From NCBI GenBank assembly GCA_934418125.1, contig CAKRWT010000003.1:62001-126000 (forward strand): DNA of 64,000 nt. The letters are read 5' to 3'. The notes beneath the pieces were generated by a model. That model ran no database searches. It had not been told where the DNA came from and saw nothing but the letters and a program-made list of their open reading frames with translations. Positions 1 through 10,001 of the stretch are shown here, piece after piece (positions within the stretch are counted from its first letter, which is position 1; the number at the start of each line of letters is the position of its first letter). The stretch is from an uncultured Lachnospiraceae bacterium (GTDB lineage Bacteria > Bacillota > Clostridia > Lachnospirales > Lachnospiraceae). The position numbers were made by a program, and so were the translations under genes.

Positions 1-306
1 TATTATGAAATTGCAAAGAAATACATGCCAAACGGAACCTGTGGTGTTATTTCCTTTGGCTTAAAGGGTGGCAGGGAAGCGGCTGCCCAGATGATGGATT
101 ATCTGGAACTGGCAGCTATTGTGACCCATGTGGCGGATGCCAGAACCAGTGTGTTACATCCGGCAAGCCATACCCACAGACAGATGAATGATGAACAGTT
201 AAGAGAGGCGGGCGTGGCACCGGATATGATTCGGCTATCCGTAGGAATCGAACATGTAGATGACATTATTGCTGATTTGGAGCAGGCATTGTCAAGAATT
301 AAGTAG
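1..306 (+). CDS. metY: O-acetylhomoserine sulfhydrylase, C-terminal part
   Basis: Only the last 101 residues are inside the window; the gene starts upstream. The frame is open from base 1 to the TAG at 304-306. The segments NGTCGVISFGLKGG and RLSVGIEHVDDIIADLEQAL are typical of the C-terminal domain of PLP-dependent Cys/Met metabolism enzymes, and the first resembles O-acetylhomoserine/O-acetylserine sulfhydrylases, which make homocysteine from O-acetylhomoserine and sulfide. The PLP lysine lies outside the window, so a cystathionine gamma-synthase/lyase relative cannot be fully excluded. The next gene follows after 14 bases. Confidence 0.8.
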   Translation, partial: YYEIAKKYMPNGTCGVISFGLKGGREAAAQMMDYLELAAIVTHVADARTSVLHPASHTHRQMNDEQLREAGVAPDMIRLSVGIEHVDDIIADLEQALSRIK

Positions 307-320
307 AGAAGGATTTTGGC

Positions 321-1922
321 ATGACATATAAGAAAACATGGTTCAGCTATGTTTTGTGGGCAGTCTATATGGGGATCTGTATTTTACTGCTTGCATTTAT
401 GGGATATTATATCTATTTACATATTATTTCCAGTGAAATGACTGTAATTGGCGGGCTGATGCTGTTCCCGGTAACGATAGGAATTTACTTTATTGTCAAA
501 ACGATTTCCTATGCCGGACGGAAGAAATGGCATGTCCATCCACATACTGCAGCTATGTGGGAAGCTTTTCTGGTGTCTTTGCTGATGGTGTTTTCTGTTC
601 TGTACCGGCTTCATTACCTGTTATATGGTGTGAACACACTGGTAGAAGGAAAACTGGTACCGATTGAAGACATGGCTTTGCAGTCAGCAGCTTATCAGCA
701 GGCACAGGTTGGAAACGGAATTGCTATTACAGGAGTTTTACAGGAAGTACTCTATCGAAATGGACTTTCCGTTGCCTTTTCTTTTCTTGGTAATAAAGTA
801 ATTGCGGCTATGGTATTCCAGATGTTGTTACAGGTTATTGCACTGATTCTGGGATATGTGGCCGTAAGAAAGATGGCAGGCCGGATTCCAGCATTAGTTA
901 CCCTGATGGTAATGGCATTTTCCAATAGTTGTCTGATGGAGATTGGAACGATTTCCTCCGGTTCTTTTTCATTTGTATGTTACTTGTTTGGCTTACTTTG
1001 TGTGGCAGGCTATGTGAAATCCTGTTGCAGTAAGGGCTATGTCGGAATCCGGACGATTGGGGAAGCTGCATTACTGGCGATAGTTCTTGGCTTTCTGGTA
1101 TATATGGATATGGCAAAGGCTGTTTTAATGTTGTTCCTTATCGGTATTTTTACCGGATACAGTGTTTCTGATAAGTCAGGATGTTCAAATCTGGAGAAGA
1201 GAAAAGTTTCTGATAGAGTTATCTGTTTTCTGTTACCAGTCTTGTTTACTATTTTAGTATGGGGAAGCCTGAATCTGACAGAGACTCTTGTTAAGGGTGG
1301 CAGTTTTTTTACCAGCCTGTTTCAATGGGGACAGATGCAGTATAAGATGATGCTGTGGCATCCTTTTTATTACATAAAAGATTATGGCTATGATATGCCA
1401 GTAATGACGGCAATTGTGGTTTTTGCGGCATTTCTGTTAATTGAATTCTTTCGCAGCGGCAAAGAACAGAATTATATGCTTTGGATAATTCTTGCCTTAG
1501 GAAATGGTGGAACAATCTTTGCCGCCACTGGTATTTCCCCCACCTGTATGCTTCCCATTTACTGTTGGGCAGTGTTGGCTGGTCTGGGACTACAGAACTG
1601 TGTCTGTGAGAGGGCACCGAAGTTGATACCGGAAGTAGTAGAAGAAACCATTTCTGAGGAGAAAGAGGCTGAGGTGACATCGGAAGTGGCAGAAAAGACA
1701 GTGACCGAGAAGAAAGTAGCTGAAGTAATATCTGAAAAGACAGTTCCTAAGATGAGGACAGAAGAAATGACTATTCCGAAACCTCCTGTGCAACTGATAG
1801 AGAATCCACTTCCACTACCGAAAAAACATGTGAAGAAGGAAATGGAATTTGAATATCCGGTACAGGAAGATAAGATGGAGTTTGATATTGAAGTAGACGA
1901 TACGGATGATTTTGATGTCTGA
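321..1922 (+). CDS. Polytopic membrane protein of unknown function with acidic cytoplasmic tail
   Basis: A 533-residue protein with about ten hydrophobic segments between residues 10 and 430, followed by a roughly 100-residue hydrophilic tail rich in Glu, Lys and Val that carries loosely repeated VxEKTVxEKK units and ends in an Asp-rich stretch. The topology is reminiscent of multi-pass glycosyltransferases, but I see no clear DxD catalytic motif, so no function is assigned. A GAGAAGG ribosome site precedes the ATG, and only 14 bases separate it from metY, so the two are probably cotranscribed. A terminator hairpin follows at 1994-2022. Confidence 0.75.
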   Translation: MTYKKTWFSYVLWAVYMGICILLLAFMGYYIYLHIISSEMTVIGGLMLFPVTIGIYFIVKTISYAGRKKWHVHPHTAAMWEAFLVSLLMVFSVLYRLHYLLYGVNTLVEGKLVPIEDMALQSAAYQQAQVGNGIAITGVLQEVLYRNGLSVAFSFLGNKVIAAMVFQMLLQVIALILGYVAVRKMAGRIPALVTLMVMAFSNSCLMEIGTISSGSFSFVCYLFGLLCVAGYVKSCCSKGYVGIRTIGEAALLAIVLGFLVYMDMAKAVLMLFLIGIFTGYSVSDKSGCSNLEKRKVSDRVICFLLPVLFTILVWGSLNLTETLVKGGSFFTSLFQWGQMQYKMMLWHPFYYIKDYGYDMPVMTAIVVFAAFLLIEFFRSGKEQNYMLWIILALGNGGTIFAATGISPTCMLPIYCWAVLAGLGLQNCVCERAPKLIPEVVEETISEEKEAEVTSEVAEKTVTEKKVAEVISEKTVPKMRTEEMTIPKPPVQLIENPLPLPKKHVKKEMEFEYPVQEDKMEFDIEVDDTDDFDV

Positions 1923-1993
1923 CAGAATTTTCAAAATCGGTTTGTCTGTTAAAAGGCAACAGGTATAAAGATGCCAAAATGGCACACACTATG

Positions 1994-2022
1994 AGAGAAT
2001 CACAAAAGTGGTTCTCTTTTTT
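1994..2022 (+). terminator. Intrinsic terminator after the membrane-protein gene
   Basis: AGAGAATCAC (1994-2003) pairs with GTGGTTCTCT (2008-2017), with one G-T pair across a four-A loop, followed by a T run to 2022. It closes the metY/membrane-protein unit before tepA. A perfect 15-base dyad, ATAGGAAATTCCTAT, sits just downstream at 2023-2037. Confidence 0.8.
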
Positions 2023-2088
2023 ATAGGAAATTCCTATGAAGCAAGAATATGGATGCACATTCTTTTGCATTGAATAATGGAGGAAACT

Positions 2089-2910
2089 ATGGGAAGTAAA
2101 AATGCCAGAAAAGATGACCGGAAAGAAAAGGAAATGAAGGAAAGCGAAAATGCAGCTAAAACAGATAAGAAAAAGAATTCTACAGGCAGAGAAGATGTGG
2201 ATGAGAAAGAAAAAAAGGAGAAAGACAAAAGGGAACGGGAAAAACATAGTGATGAACGGATTGAAGAAATGGGGCAGCTTACATTAGATGCCAATTCCGA
2301 CCATCACCGGATTCATCTGATTTCTATTATTGGTGAAATAGAAGGGCATGATAATCTGGGAAGCAGTTCCAAGACAACCAAATATGAGCATGTACTGCCA
2401 CAGCTTGCAGCAGTAGAGGACAGTGAAGAAATTGATGGGGTTCTGATTTTACTAAATACCATGGGTGGTGATGTTGAAGCCGGACTGGCGATTGCAGAAA
2501 TGATTACCTCGTTAAGTAAGCCTACAGTTTCCCTTGTTCTGGGAGGCAGTCATTCGATTGGTGTACCGATTGCGGTCAGCACAGATTATTCTTATATTGT
2601 ACCTACTGGTACGATGGTCATTCATCCGGTAAGACTAAGTGGCATGGTAATCGGTGTGCAACAGACCTTTGACTATTTTAAGCAGATTCAGGACCGGATT
2701 ACCGGCTTTGTATGCAAGCACTGTACAATCAGTAAAACCAGACTGGAAGAGCTGATGATGGAAACTGGTATATTGACAAAAGATATCGGGACGGTGCTGG
2801 TAGGAAAAGAGGCAGTGGAAGAGGGAATTATCTGCGAGGTAGGCGGTATTAAAGATGCCATTGCAAAACTTCATGATATGGTAGACAGACAGCGCAGTGA
2901 CACAAAATAA
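2089..2910 (+). CDS. tepA: ClpP-like protease of the TepA family
   Basis: 273 residues. The first ~65 residues are extremely charged (Lys/Glu) and are followed by a Clp/crotonase-fold domain. The catalytic pair appears as Ser156 in GGSHSIG and His179 in VIHPVR, and GGDVEAGLAIAE is the usual ClpP-type substrate/turn segment. TepA relatives lie next to ftsK/spoIIIE in many Firmicutes, as here; they were linked to protein export in Bacillus, but the true substrate is unclear. The start at 2089 is chosen because GGAGG (2079-2083) sits 5 bases ahead of it; an in-frame ATG at 2077 would overlap that site. Confidence 0.85.
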   Translation: MGSKNARKDDRKEKEMKESENAAKTDKKKNSTGREDVDEKEKKEKDKREREKHSDERIEEMGQLTLDANSDHHRIHLISIIGEIEGHDNLGSSSKTTKYEHVLPQLAAVEDSEEIDGVLILLNTMGGDVEAGLAIAEMITSLSKPTVSLVLGGSHSIGVPIAVSTDYSYIVPTGTMVIHPVRLSGMVIGVQQTFDYFKQIQDRITGFVCKHCTISKTRLEELMMETGILTKDIGTVLVGKEAVEEGIICEVGGIKDAIAKLHDMVDRQRSDTK

Positions 2911-2913
2911 AGG

Positions 2914-2942
2914 ATGACAAGACAAAACGAAAATGATATACT
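2914..2942 (+). promoter_or_regulatory. Candidate sigma-A promoter for ftsK
   Basis: ATGACA (2914-2919), a 17-base spacer and TATACT (2937-2942). An inverted repeat GAAAATGA...TCATTTTC overlaps the -10 box and could be an operator or leader hairpin. Confidence 0.5.
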
Positions 2943-2988
2943 ATATTGAGTTTCATTTTCATTTAGGATAATGCTAGGAGGCATTAGA

Positions 2989-5811
2989 ATGGCATCTAAT
3001 CAGGGAAGAAGACAATCTTCCACAACCAGAAAGACAAGCAGCAGAAGCACTGCTGGAAAAAATAAATCAGGAAGTAACAGTAGAAACAGAAGTAACTCTA
3101 CCAGAAGAAATGCAACCAGAAGAAAAACGAATACCGTACCTATGGAGGCAGCTATCCGGAATGAGATTATTTTAATCGCATCTCTTGCTGTGGCAGTTAT
3201 CCTGTTTCTTTGTAACTTTGGAATCGTGGGGAAGGTAGGAAATATAGTCAGTGATTTTCTGTTTGGACTGTTAGGTCTGACCGCTTACATTGCACCGGTT
3301 ATCCTGTTTTTGGCAATCGCTTTTGGTATGTCAAACATGGGAAACCGTATTGCAACCCGTAAACTGATTGCAGGTGGTATTCTCTATTTGCTTGTCAGTA
3401 TGATATGTGAGCTGTTTACAGCCAATCTGACAACGACAGAAAGCTATCAGATAAAGGAAATCTATATACGATGCAGTGAAAACCATAATGGAGGTGGCAT
3501 TATAGCAGGTTCCCTTACTTATGCATCCTATCAGTTTCTTGGCATGGTAGGAACGGTAATTGCTATCTGTGTGCTCACTCTTATCTGTTTTGTAGTGCTT
3601 ACGGACAAGTCCTTTATTGATGGTGTAACCAGACATGGGAAGAAAGTATATGAACGTTCCGTAGAAGATGCTGCTTACCGCAGGGAACGGGCACAAGAGC
3701 ACCGGGCAGCCGTGGAAGAACGCCGGGCAAGAGAGCAGGAGCTGCGCAGACAGAGGGAAGAAGAAAAAGAAAATGAGAAGATTCTTCGTATGGATAAGAA
3801 GGTAACTGGTGTGATGTTAGACACGGCACTGGACAAGGATACTGAGCATGAACCAGCAGAGAAGATTCGGGATGATATCCATGAAATTACCTTAAATACA
3901 GAAGATTATGAGAACTCTTATGAACCGCAAAACAGCGGAAGTAATGACACATTGGATCCGCATTCCTTCCATTACATAGAAAATGAATCAGATGATATCG
4001 ATGAAATCCATGCACCGGGAACCACCGGACAGGATGACTATTTATATGCAACAGGACCGGCGATTCATAAGGATGGCGTAACCCTGTCTGGAAATACTTC
4101 CTACCAACAGGCAGAAGAGCCAGAACCGGAAGAGGAACCTTATGAGCCGTTGAAACCACAGGATTCCTATACCCTGCAAATGGGAAATACCATGGCAGCC
4201 AACACGAACAGACCGCGTCCTCAGGCAGTGAAGAAACCGGAGGATAACCATGGAGCAGCGGAGACAGCCATGACGGCACAACCGGCGGCAGCAACACCGA
4301 AACCAGAGCAGCCACACTCTATAAAAGCACCAGCTCCTTATAAGTTCCCGCCAATTAACCTGTTGGCGAAGGGAAAAGGAAAGAGTGGTGGAGATTCTGG
4401 CAGGGAACTGCGGGAAACCGCTGCAAGACTGGAACAGACCCTGAATACTTTCGGGGTGAAGGTTACAGTAACCGACATCAGTCAGGGACCTTCTGTGACC
4501 CGGTATGAATTACAGCCGGAACAAGGCGTTAAAGTCAGCAAAATTGTCGGACTGACGGATGATATTAAATTAAATCTGGCAGCTACGGACATCCGTATCG
4601 AGGCACCGATTCCGGGAAAAGCCGCTGTAGGAATTGAAGTGCCGAACAAAGAGAATACGGCAGTTGCTTTCCGCGATTTGGTAGAATCCCGGGAGTTCAA
4701 AGAATTTCCGTCCAAGCTGGCTTTTGCTGTAGGGAAAGATATTGGCGGTCAGATTGTGGTAACTGATATTGCCAAGATGCCCCACATGCTGATTGCAGGA
4801 GCTACCGGTTCTGGTAAATCTGTTTGTATCAATACCATTATCATGGGAATTTTGTATAAATCCCATCCGGATGATGTAAAGATGATTATGATTGACCCGA
4901 AAGTGGTGGAGTTAAGTGTTTATAATGGAATTCCACATCTGTTGATTCCGGTTGTGACAGATCCGAAGAAGGCTGCAGCAGCCCTGCACTGGGGTGTGGC
5001 GGAAATGACAGACCGTTATAAGAAGTTTGCGGATTTTAATGTCCGGGATTTAAAAGGGTATAACAAGAAAGTGGAAAGCATGCAGGCGGCCGGAGACCCA
5101 CAGGCACCAGCGAAACTGCCGCAGATTCTGATTATTGTAGATGAGCTTGCAGATTTAATGATGGTAGCCCCGGGAGAGGTAGAAGAGTCTATCTGCCGGT
5201 TGGCACAGCTTGCAAGAGCCTGTGGTATCCATCTGATTATCGCAACCCAGAGACCATCTGTAGATGTCATTACCGGTCTGATTAAGGCGAATATGCCAAG
5301 CCGGGTTGCGTTTGCGGTATCTTCCGGTGTGGACTCCAGAACGATCCTCGATATGGTTGGAGCGGAGAAGCTGCTTGGTAAGGGCGATATGTTATTCTAT
5401 CCCCAGGGATATCCGAAGCCGGCACGTATTCAGGGTGCTTTTGTATCCGATAAAGAAGTTTCCGACGTAGTCGATTTCCTGAAAAATCAGGCAATTGGCA
5501 ATGTGTACAGCGAGGATATTGAAGCCCAGATTAAAAACATGGATGCTGTAGCTCCCCAGGGGGCTTCCGGTGGCGATAGTGGTTCAGAATATGACCAGTA
5601 TTTTGCAGATGCGGGACGTTTTATCATTGAGAAGGATAAAGCATCCATTGGTATGCTGCAGAGAGTCTTTAAAATTGGCTTTAACAGAGCGGCACGGATT
5701 ATGGATCAGTTGTGTGAAGCGGGCGTTGTCGGAGAAGAGGAAGGAACCAAGCCACGCAAGGTTTTAATGAGTGCAGAACAGTTTGAGCAGTTGATTGAAG
5801 AAGTCATATAG
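2989..5811 (+). CDS. ftsK: DNA translocase FtsK/SpoIIIE
   Basis: 940 residues. It pumps chromosomal DNA through the division or sporulation septum. Order: a Ser/Arg/Asn-rich basic N-terminus, four to five membrane helices (about residues 55-220), a long acidic/Pro-rich linker (to about 450), the RecA-like motor with Walker A GATGSGKS at residues 604-611 and Walker B-like [13 protein letters not shown], then the C-terminal gamma winged helix with [15 protein letters not shown] that reads orientation sequences. The start at 2989 has AGGAGG (2976-2981) at 7 bases; the in-frame ATG at 2971 lies before that site. One gene may serve both FtsK and SpoIIIE roles; I cannot tell from sequence. Confidence 0.95.
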   Translation: MASNQGRRQSSTTRKTSSRSTAGKNKSGSNSRNRSNSTRRNATRRKTNTVPMEAAIRNEIILIASLAVAVILFLCNFGIVGKVGNIVSDFLFGLLGLTAYIAPVILFLAIAFGMSNMGNRIATRKLIAGGILYLLVSMICELFTANLTTTESYQIKEIYIRCSENHNGGGIIAGSLTYASYQFLGMVGTVIAICVLTLICFVVLTDKSFIDGVTRHGKKVYERSVEDAAYRRERAQEHRAAVEERRAREQELRRQREEEKENEKILRMDKKVTGVMLDTALDKDTEHEPAEKIRDDIHEITLNTEDYENSYEPQNSGSNDTLDPHSFHYIENESDDIDEIHAPGTTGQDDYLYATGPAIHKDGVTLSGNTSYQQAEEPEPEEEPYEPLKPQDSYTLQMGNTMAANTNRPRPQAVKKPEDNHGAAETAMTAQPAAATPKPEQPHSIKAPAPYKFPPINLLAKGKGKSGGDSGRELRETAARLEQTLNTFGVKVTVTDISQGPSVTRYELQPEQGVKVSKIVGLTDDIKLNLAATDIRIEAPIPGKAAVGIEVPNKENTAVAFRDLVESREFKEFPSKLAFAVGKDIGGQIVVTDIAKMPHMLIAGATGSGKSVCINTIIMGILYKSHPDDVKMIMIDPKVVELSVYNGIPHLLIPVVTDPKKAAAALHWGVAEMTDRYKKFADFNVRDLKGYNKKVESMQAAGDPQAPAKLPQILIIVDELADLMMVAPGEVEESICRLAQLARACGIHLIIATQRPSVDVITGLIKANMPSRVAFAVSSGVDSRTILDMVGAEKLLGKGDMLFYPQGYPKPARIQGAFVSDKEVSDVVDFLKNQAIGNVYSEDIEAQIKNMDAVAPQGASGGDSGSEYDQYFADAGRFIIEKDKASIGMLQRVFKIGFNRAARIMDQLCEAGVVGEEEGTKPRKVLMSAEQFEQLIEEVI

Positions 5812-5873
5812 AAAAATACAGAACAGAAATACAGAGAATGGATAAAAATGACGAAGGAAGGCAGGTATTTGGA

Positions 5874-7544
5874 ATGAAAACAGATATTGAAATTGCACAG
5901 GAAGCGGTAATGGAGAATATCGTAAGTGTAGCGCAGAGGGCTGGTATCAGTGCCGATGACCTGGAGTTGTACGGAAAGTATAAAGCGAAGATTTCCGATG
6001 ACTTCATCAATCGGATTCAGGATAACCCGGATGGAAAACTGATTCTGGTAACCGCAATTAATCCAACACCGGCAGGAGAAGGAAAGACAACCACAAGTGT
6101 AGGATTAGGGCAGGCTTTTGGCAAACTGGGTAAGAAAGCTGTTATCGCATTACGTGAGCCTTCTTTAGGACCCTGCTTTGGCATCAAAGGTGGGGCTGCA
6201 GGAGGTGGCTATGCGCAGGTGGTTCCTATGGAGGATTTAAACCTTCACTTTACCGGCGATTTCCATGCCATAACTTCAGCAAACAATCTGTTGGCCGCTT
6301 TGTTAGATAATCATATCCAGCAGGGAAATGAACTGGGAATCGACCCTAGACAGATTGTATGGAAACGTTGTCTGGATATGAATGACCGTGTGCTCCGTAA
6401 CGTAGTAGTTGGTCTTGGAAACAAGATGGATGGGATGGTTAGGGAAGACCATTTCGTAATTACTGTTGCCTCTGAAATCATGGCAATTCTCTGTCTTGCT
6501 TCTGATATGAAAGATTTAAAAGAAAGACTGGGCAAGATTATTGTAGCATATAATTTTAATGGAGAGCCTGTAACGGCTGCTGACTTAAATGCAGTAGGCT
6601 CTATGGCAGCGCTGTTAAAGGATGCTTTAAAGCCGAACCTGATTCAGACTTTAGAGCATACACCGGCACTGGTACATGGCGGCCCATTTGCCAACATAGC
6701 CCATGGCTGCAACTCTGTCCGTGCAACCAGAACGGCTTTGAAGATGGCTGATTATGTTATCACAGAAGCAGGATTCGGTGCAGACCTTGGTGCAGAGAAA
6801 TTCTTTGATATTAAGTGCCGTATGGCAGGATTGAAGCCGGATGCTGTTGTGCTGGTGGCAACTGTACGCGCTTTAAAATACAATGGTGGTGTGGCAAAGG
6901 CTGATTTGGCAGAAGAAAATCTGGATGCCCTGAAAGCCGGTATTGTCAACTTGGAAAAACACATTGAGAATTTACATAAATATGGTGTTCCAGTTGTCGT
7001 AACACTGAATTCTTTTATCACAGATACCGAATCAGAAATTACCTTTGTACAGAAGTTCTGTGAGGACAGGAACTGTGAATTTGCCATTTCCCAGGTATGG
7101 GAGAAAGGCGGCGAAGGCGGTATTGCCCTGGCAAATAAGGTACTGGATACCTTAGAACATAAGGAAAGTAACTTTAAAGTATTGTATGAAGACAGTCTTT
7201 CCCTGAAAGAAAAGATACAGACCATTGCCGGCGAAATCTATGGTGCAGATGGTGTTTCCTATGCTCCGGCGGCAGAAAAACAGTTAAAGAAGTTAGAGGA
7301 ACTTGGATTTGGCAAGCTGCCTGTCTGCATGGCAAAGACCCAGTATTCTTTATCGGATAATCCGACACTGCTTGGCAGACCATCTGGTTTTGAGATGAGT
7401 GTCCGTGAAGTATATGTTTCTGCCGGTGCGGGCTTTGTCGTTGTACTTACCGGTGCGGTCATGACGATGCCTGGACTGCCTAAGAAACCGGCAGCCTATC
7501 AGATAGATGTGAATGAGGATGGCGTAATAACCGGGCTGTTTTAA
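5874..7544 (+). CDS. fhs: Formate-tetrahydrofolate ligase
   Basis: 556 residues, the canonical family length when started at 5874 (MKTDIEIAQ); an upstream in-frame ATG at 5838 would add 12 atypical residues. It makes 10-formyl-THF from formate, THF and ATP, feeding purine synthesis and, in acetogens, the Wood-Ljungdahl methyl branch. The nucleotide-binding loop [17 protein letters not shown] is intact. It is followed 45 bases later by folD, so the two sequential one-carbon enzymes are probably one operon. There is no CO dehydrogenase/acetyl-CoA synthase gene in this window, so acetogenesis is not implied. Confidence 0.95.
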   Translation: MKTDIEIAQEAVMENIVSVAQRAGISADDLELYGKYKAKISDDFINRIQDNPDGKLILVTAINPTPAGEGKTTTSVGLGQAFGKLGKKAVIALREPSLGPCFGIKGGAAGGGYAQVVPMEDLNLHFTGDFHAITSANNLLAALLDNHIQQGNELGIDPRQIVWKRCLDMNDRVLRNVVVGLGNKMDGMVREDHFVITVASEIMAILCLASDMKDLKERLGKIIVAYNFNGEPVTAADLNAVGSMAALLKDALKPNLIQTLEHTPALVHGGPFANIAHGCNSVRATRTALKMADYVITEAGFGADLGAEKFFDIKCRMAGLKPDAVVLVATVRALKYNGGVAKADLAEENLDALKAGIVNLEKHIENLHKYGVPVVVTLNSFITDTESEITFVQKFCEDRNCEFAISQVWEKGGEGGIALANKVLDTLEHKESNFKVLYEDSLSLKEKIQTIAGEIYGADGVSYAPAAEKQLKKLEELGFGKLPVCMAKTQYSLSDNPTLLGRPSGFEMSVREVYVSAGAGFVVVLTGAVMTMPGLPKKPAAYQIDVNEDGVITGLF

Positions 7545-7589
7545 GGAATAATGACTTGAGGATAATAGGTAAAGGAAAGGTAGAAGAAA

Positions 7590-8432
7590 ATGGCGCAGAT
7601 AATAGATGGTAAGTTGATTTCAGCACAAATTAAAGACGAATTAAAAGAAAAAGCAGCTAAAATGAAAGAGGATGGCATCAATATATGCCTGGCAGTCATT
7701 CAAGTAGGAAACGACCCGGCTTCCAGCGTGTATGTGGGTAATAAAAAGAAAGCCTGTGCTTATGTCGGAATTGACTCCTTGTCCTATGAACTGCCAGAAG
7801 AAACTTCTCAGGAAGAGTTACTTACCCTGATTGGAAAGCTGAACGCAGATGCTAAGGTAAACGGAATTCTGGTACAGCTTCCGTTACCGGCTCATATTAG
7901 CGAAGATGCCGTCATTCAGGCAATTGACCCGAAAAAAGATGTAGATGGTTTTCATCCCCAGAGTGTAGGTGCCCTCTGCATTGGACAGCCAGGCTTTCTA
8001 TCCTGTACACCGGCAGGAATTATTCAGTTATTAAAACGTTCTGGAATTGAAATTGCCGGAAAAGAATGTGTGGTTATTGGTAGAAGCAATATCGTTGGAA
8101 AACCGATGGCATTATTGCTGTTAAGAGAAAATGGAACAGTAACGGTTACTCATTCCCGTACCAGAGATTTAAAAGAAGTGACCAGGCGGGCCGATATTCT
8201 TGTGGTGGCTATCGGTAAACCCAAAATGATTACGAGAGAATATGTCAAAGAGGGTGCGGTTGTTATTGATGTTGGTATCCATCGCAATGAGAACAATAAA
8301 CTGTGTGGTGATGTGGACTATGAAGATGTAGCACCGGTCTGTAGTGCCATTACGCCGGTACCAGGCGGCGTAGGACCAATGACCATTGCCATGCTAATGT
8401 ATAATTGCGTGAAGTCTGTCAGCTTGCAGTAA
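7590..8432 (+). CDS. folD: Bifunctional methylene-THF dehydrogenase/methenyl-THF cyclohydrolase
   Basis: 280 residues, full length. It interconverts 5,10-methylene-, methenyl- and 10-formyl-THF with NAD(P). Visible signatures are YVGNKKKAC (catalytic Lys region), ILVQLPLP, the cofactor-binding loop GRSNIVGKPMA, and the C-terminal PVPGGVGPMTIAML. An AAAGGAAAGG ribosome site precedes the ATG. It partners directly with the upstream Fhs. Confidence 0.95.
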   Translation: MAQIIDGKLISAQIKDELKEKAAKMKEDGINICLAVIQVGNDPASSVYVGNKKKACAYVGIDSLSYELPEETSQEELLTLIGKLNADAKVNGILVQLPLPAHISEDAVIQAIDPKKDVDGFHPQSVGALCIGQPGFLSCTPAGIIQLLKRSGIEIAGKECVVIGRSNIVGKPMALLLLRENGTVTVTHSRTRDLKEVTRRADILVVAIGKPKMITREYVKEGAVVIDVGIHRNENNKLCGDVDYEDVAPVCSAITPVPGGVGPMTIAMLMYNCVKSVSLQ

Positions 8433-8450
8433 AAAGAGAGGAAGCTGTTT

Positions 8451-9911
8451 ATGAAGTGCCCAAATTGTGGAAATGAGTTGGGAGAAGGACATCTGATTTG
8501 CGAAGTGTGTGGTAAAGAAATTCAGATGGTTCCCGACTTTGAGCCTGAAATAGAAAACAGCATAACGGAAGTATTATCCACCATGGTTGTGATGGAAGAA
8601 GATATCCCTGAGGAAGAATCAATTCCTGCAAAACAGGGGGATTCGCCGGAAGACGTACCCGAAGAGCCTTTTTTAGAAGAACATGTAAGTGCTTATAAAA
8701 GAGTTGTGGTTATGGCAATTCTAATTGTTTTGTTCTGCATAATAGCGATTTCCTATGGTATGTACCGCTATCATATTTCCACTGCAGATTATCAGCTTCA
8801 GCAGGCAAAGGAAGCTGCGGATAACGAAGATTATGAGAAGGCGATTGCTTTTCTGGAAAAGGCTTATGAGAAATCGCCCTCTGATACGTCGATTTTGTTT
8901 ACGGAAGCAGATTATTATTATTTGTTGGAAGACAGGACAGCTGCTTTACAGGTGTTGATGCAGGTTATCGGAAATGAATCGGCTTCTTATGAAGAGATAG
9001 AATCTGCCTATGATAAGGTAATTACCATTTATGCCAAAGATGGTCAATATGATAAAATCAATGACTTACTGGCAGACTGTCCTTATGAGCAGATTGTTAC
9101 CATATTTCAGGGATATATGGCAAAGGAGCCATCCTTTAGTTATGAAGAAGGGACTTATGCGGAAGTGATTCCACTGAAATTGAGCTCCAATACTTCCGGA
9201 ACCATTTATTATACGATGGACGGAACACTGCCGGATAAGAATAGTCCGATTTATACGGCACCTATTTTCCTGGAAACAGGAGAGTATACTATCAGTGCCA
9301 TGTTTATCAATGATTATGGAATTGAAAGTGATGCCGTAACGAAACATTATACCATTGATTTGTTAATTCCCACTGCGCCACAAGTGGAGTTATATAGCGG
9401 CGAATATGAGGAACCGACAATGATTGCGGTAGAGGGGACAGAGGGCTGTAAAGTATTCTACACGACAGATGAATCGGAACCTACCGCAGACAGTGTGCCT
9501 TATACGGGACCAATTCCCATGCCTCTTGGCAAAACCATCTTCAAATTTGTAAATATCAGTGAAGAAGGTATTGCCAGTGAAGTGACTATGCGTACCTACA
9601 CGCTCAAATTAGTCGGTGCTATACCGACCAGCCGGGCAGTGTCCAATCTGGTAACACGTCTGGTGGAAAATGGTTATCTGGAGGATGTTACCGGACACAG
9701 TACCAGACAGAAAGGGACCTTCAGTTATCAATTCAGTTCCGTAATTAAAGTAGGAAAAGACGGAGAATATTTTACCATATATGAGTATTATGACGATGGA
9801 ACCGGCATGCTTAGCAGAACGGATAAAGTATTTCTGGTAGAAGTTTATACCGGTGATGTGGCACAGCTTGGATATGATGAAAATGGCGAATTTATGGCAG
9901 TTCCCATATAA
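8451..9911 (+). CDS. Zinc-ribbon, TPR and chitobiase-like repeat membrane protein
   Basis: 486 residues, function unknown. An N-terminal zinc ribbon has Cys3, Cys6, Cys17 and Cys20 (CPNC...CEVC). An acidic spacer and one membrane helix (about 84-104) follow, then a TPR-like helical stretch (about 110-215). Next come two tandem modules with IYYTMDGTLP and VFYTTDESEPT, which match the chitobiase/beta-hexosaminidase C-terminal (CHB_HEX_C) repeat pattern, and a C-terminal region ending in YDENGEFMAVPI. The zinc ribbon should be cytoplasmic and the repeats extracellular, implying a sensor or envelope role. It follows folD by 18 bases with its own ribosome site. Confidence 0.8.
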   Translation: MKCPNCGNELGEGHLICEVCGKEIQMVPDFEPEIENSITEVLSTMVVMEEDIPEEESIPAKQGDSPEDVPEEPFLEEHVSAYKRVVVMAILIVLFCIIAISYGMYRYHISTADYQLQQAKEAADNEDYEKAIAFLEKAYEKSPSDTSILFTEADYYYLLEDRTAALQVLMQVIGNESASYEEIESAYDKVITIYAKDGQYDKINDLLADCPYEQIVTIFQGYMAKEPSFSYEEGTYAEVIPLKLSSNTSGTIYYTMDGTLPDKNSPIYTAPIFLETGEYTISAMFINDYGIESDAVTKHYTIDLLIPTAPQVELYSGEYEEPTMIAVEGTEGCKVFYTTDESEPTADSVPYTGPIPMPLGKTIFKFVNISEEGIASEVTMRTYTLKLVGAIPTSRAVSNLVTRLVENGYLEDVTGHSTRQKGTFSYQFSSVIKVGKDGEYFTIYEYYDDGTGMLSRTDKVFLVEVYTGDVAQLGYDENGEFMAVPI

Positions 9912-9916
9912 AACTA

Positions 9917-9945
9917 TTGCAAAATGAGAAAAGTTACTTTATCAT
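9917..9945 (+). promoter_or_regulatory. Candidate promoter for nfnAB
   Basis: TTGCAA (9917-9922), a 17-base spacer, TATCAT (9940-9945). It lies about 55 bases ahead of the nfnA start. Confidence 0.5.
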
Positions 9946-10001
9946 AATAAAGATGTGTATGCATTATTAAGGGATAGATTAGTTTAGGAGGAGTAGTAGC
10001 G

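Noticed and set aside
1771..2247. Long minus-strand reading frame with Phe/Leu-rich product
   Set aside because: It is antisense to the Lys/Glu-rich tepA start and the membrane-protein tail; its composition is explained by those codons and it has no ribosome site.
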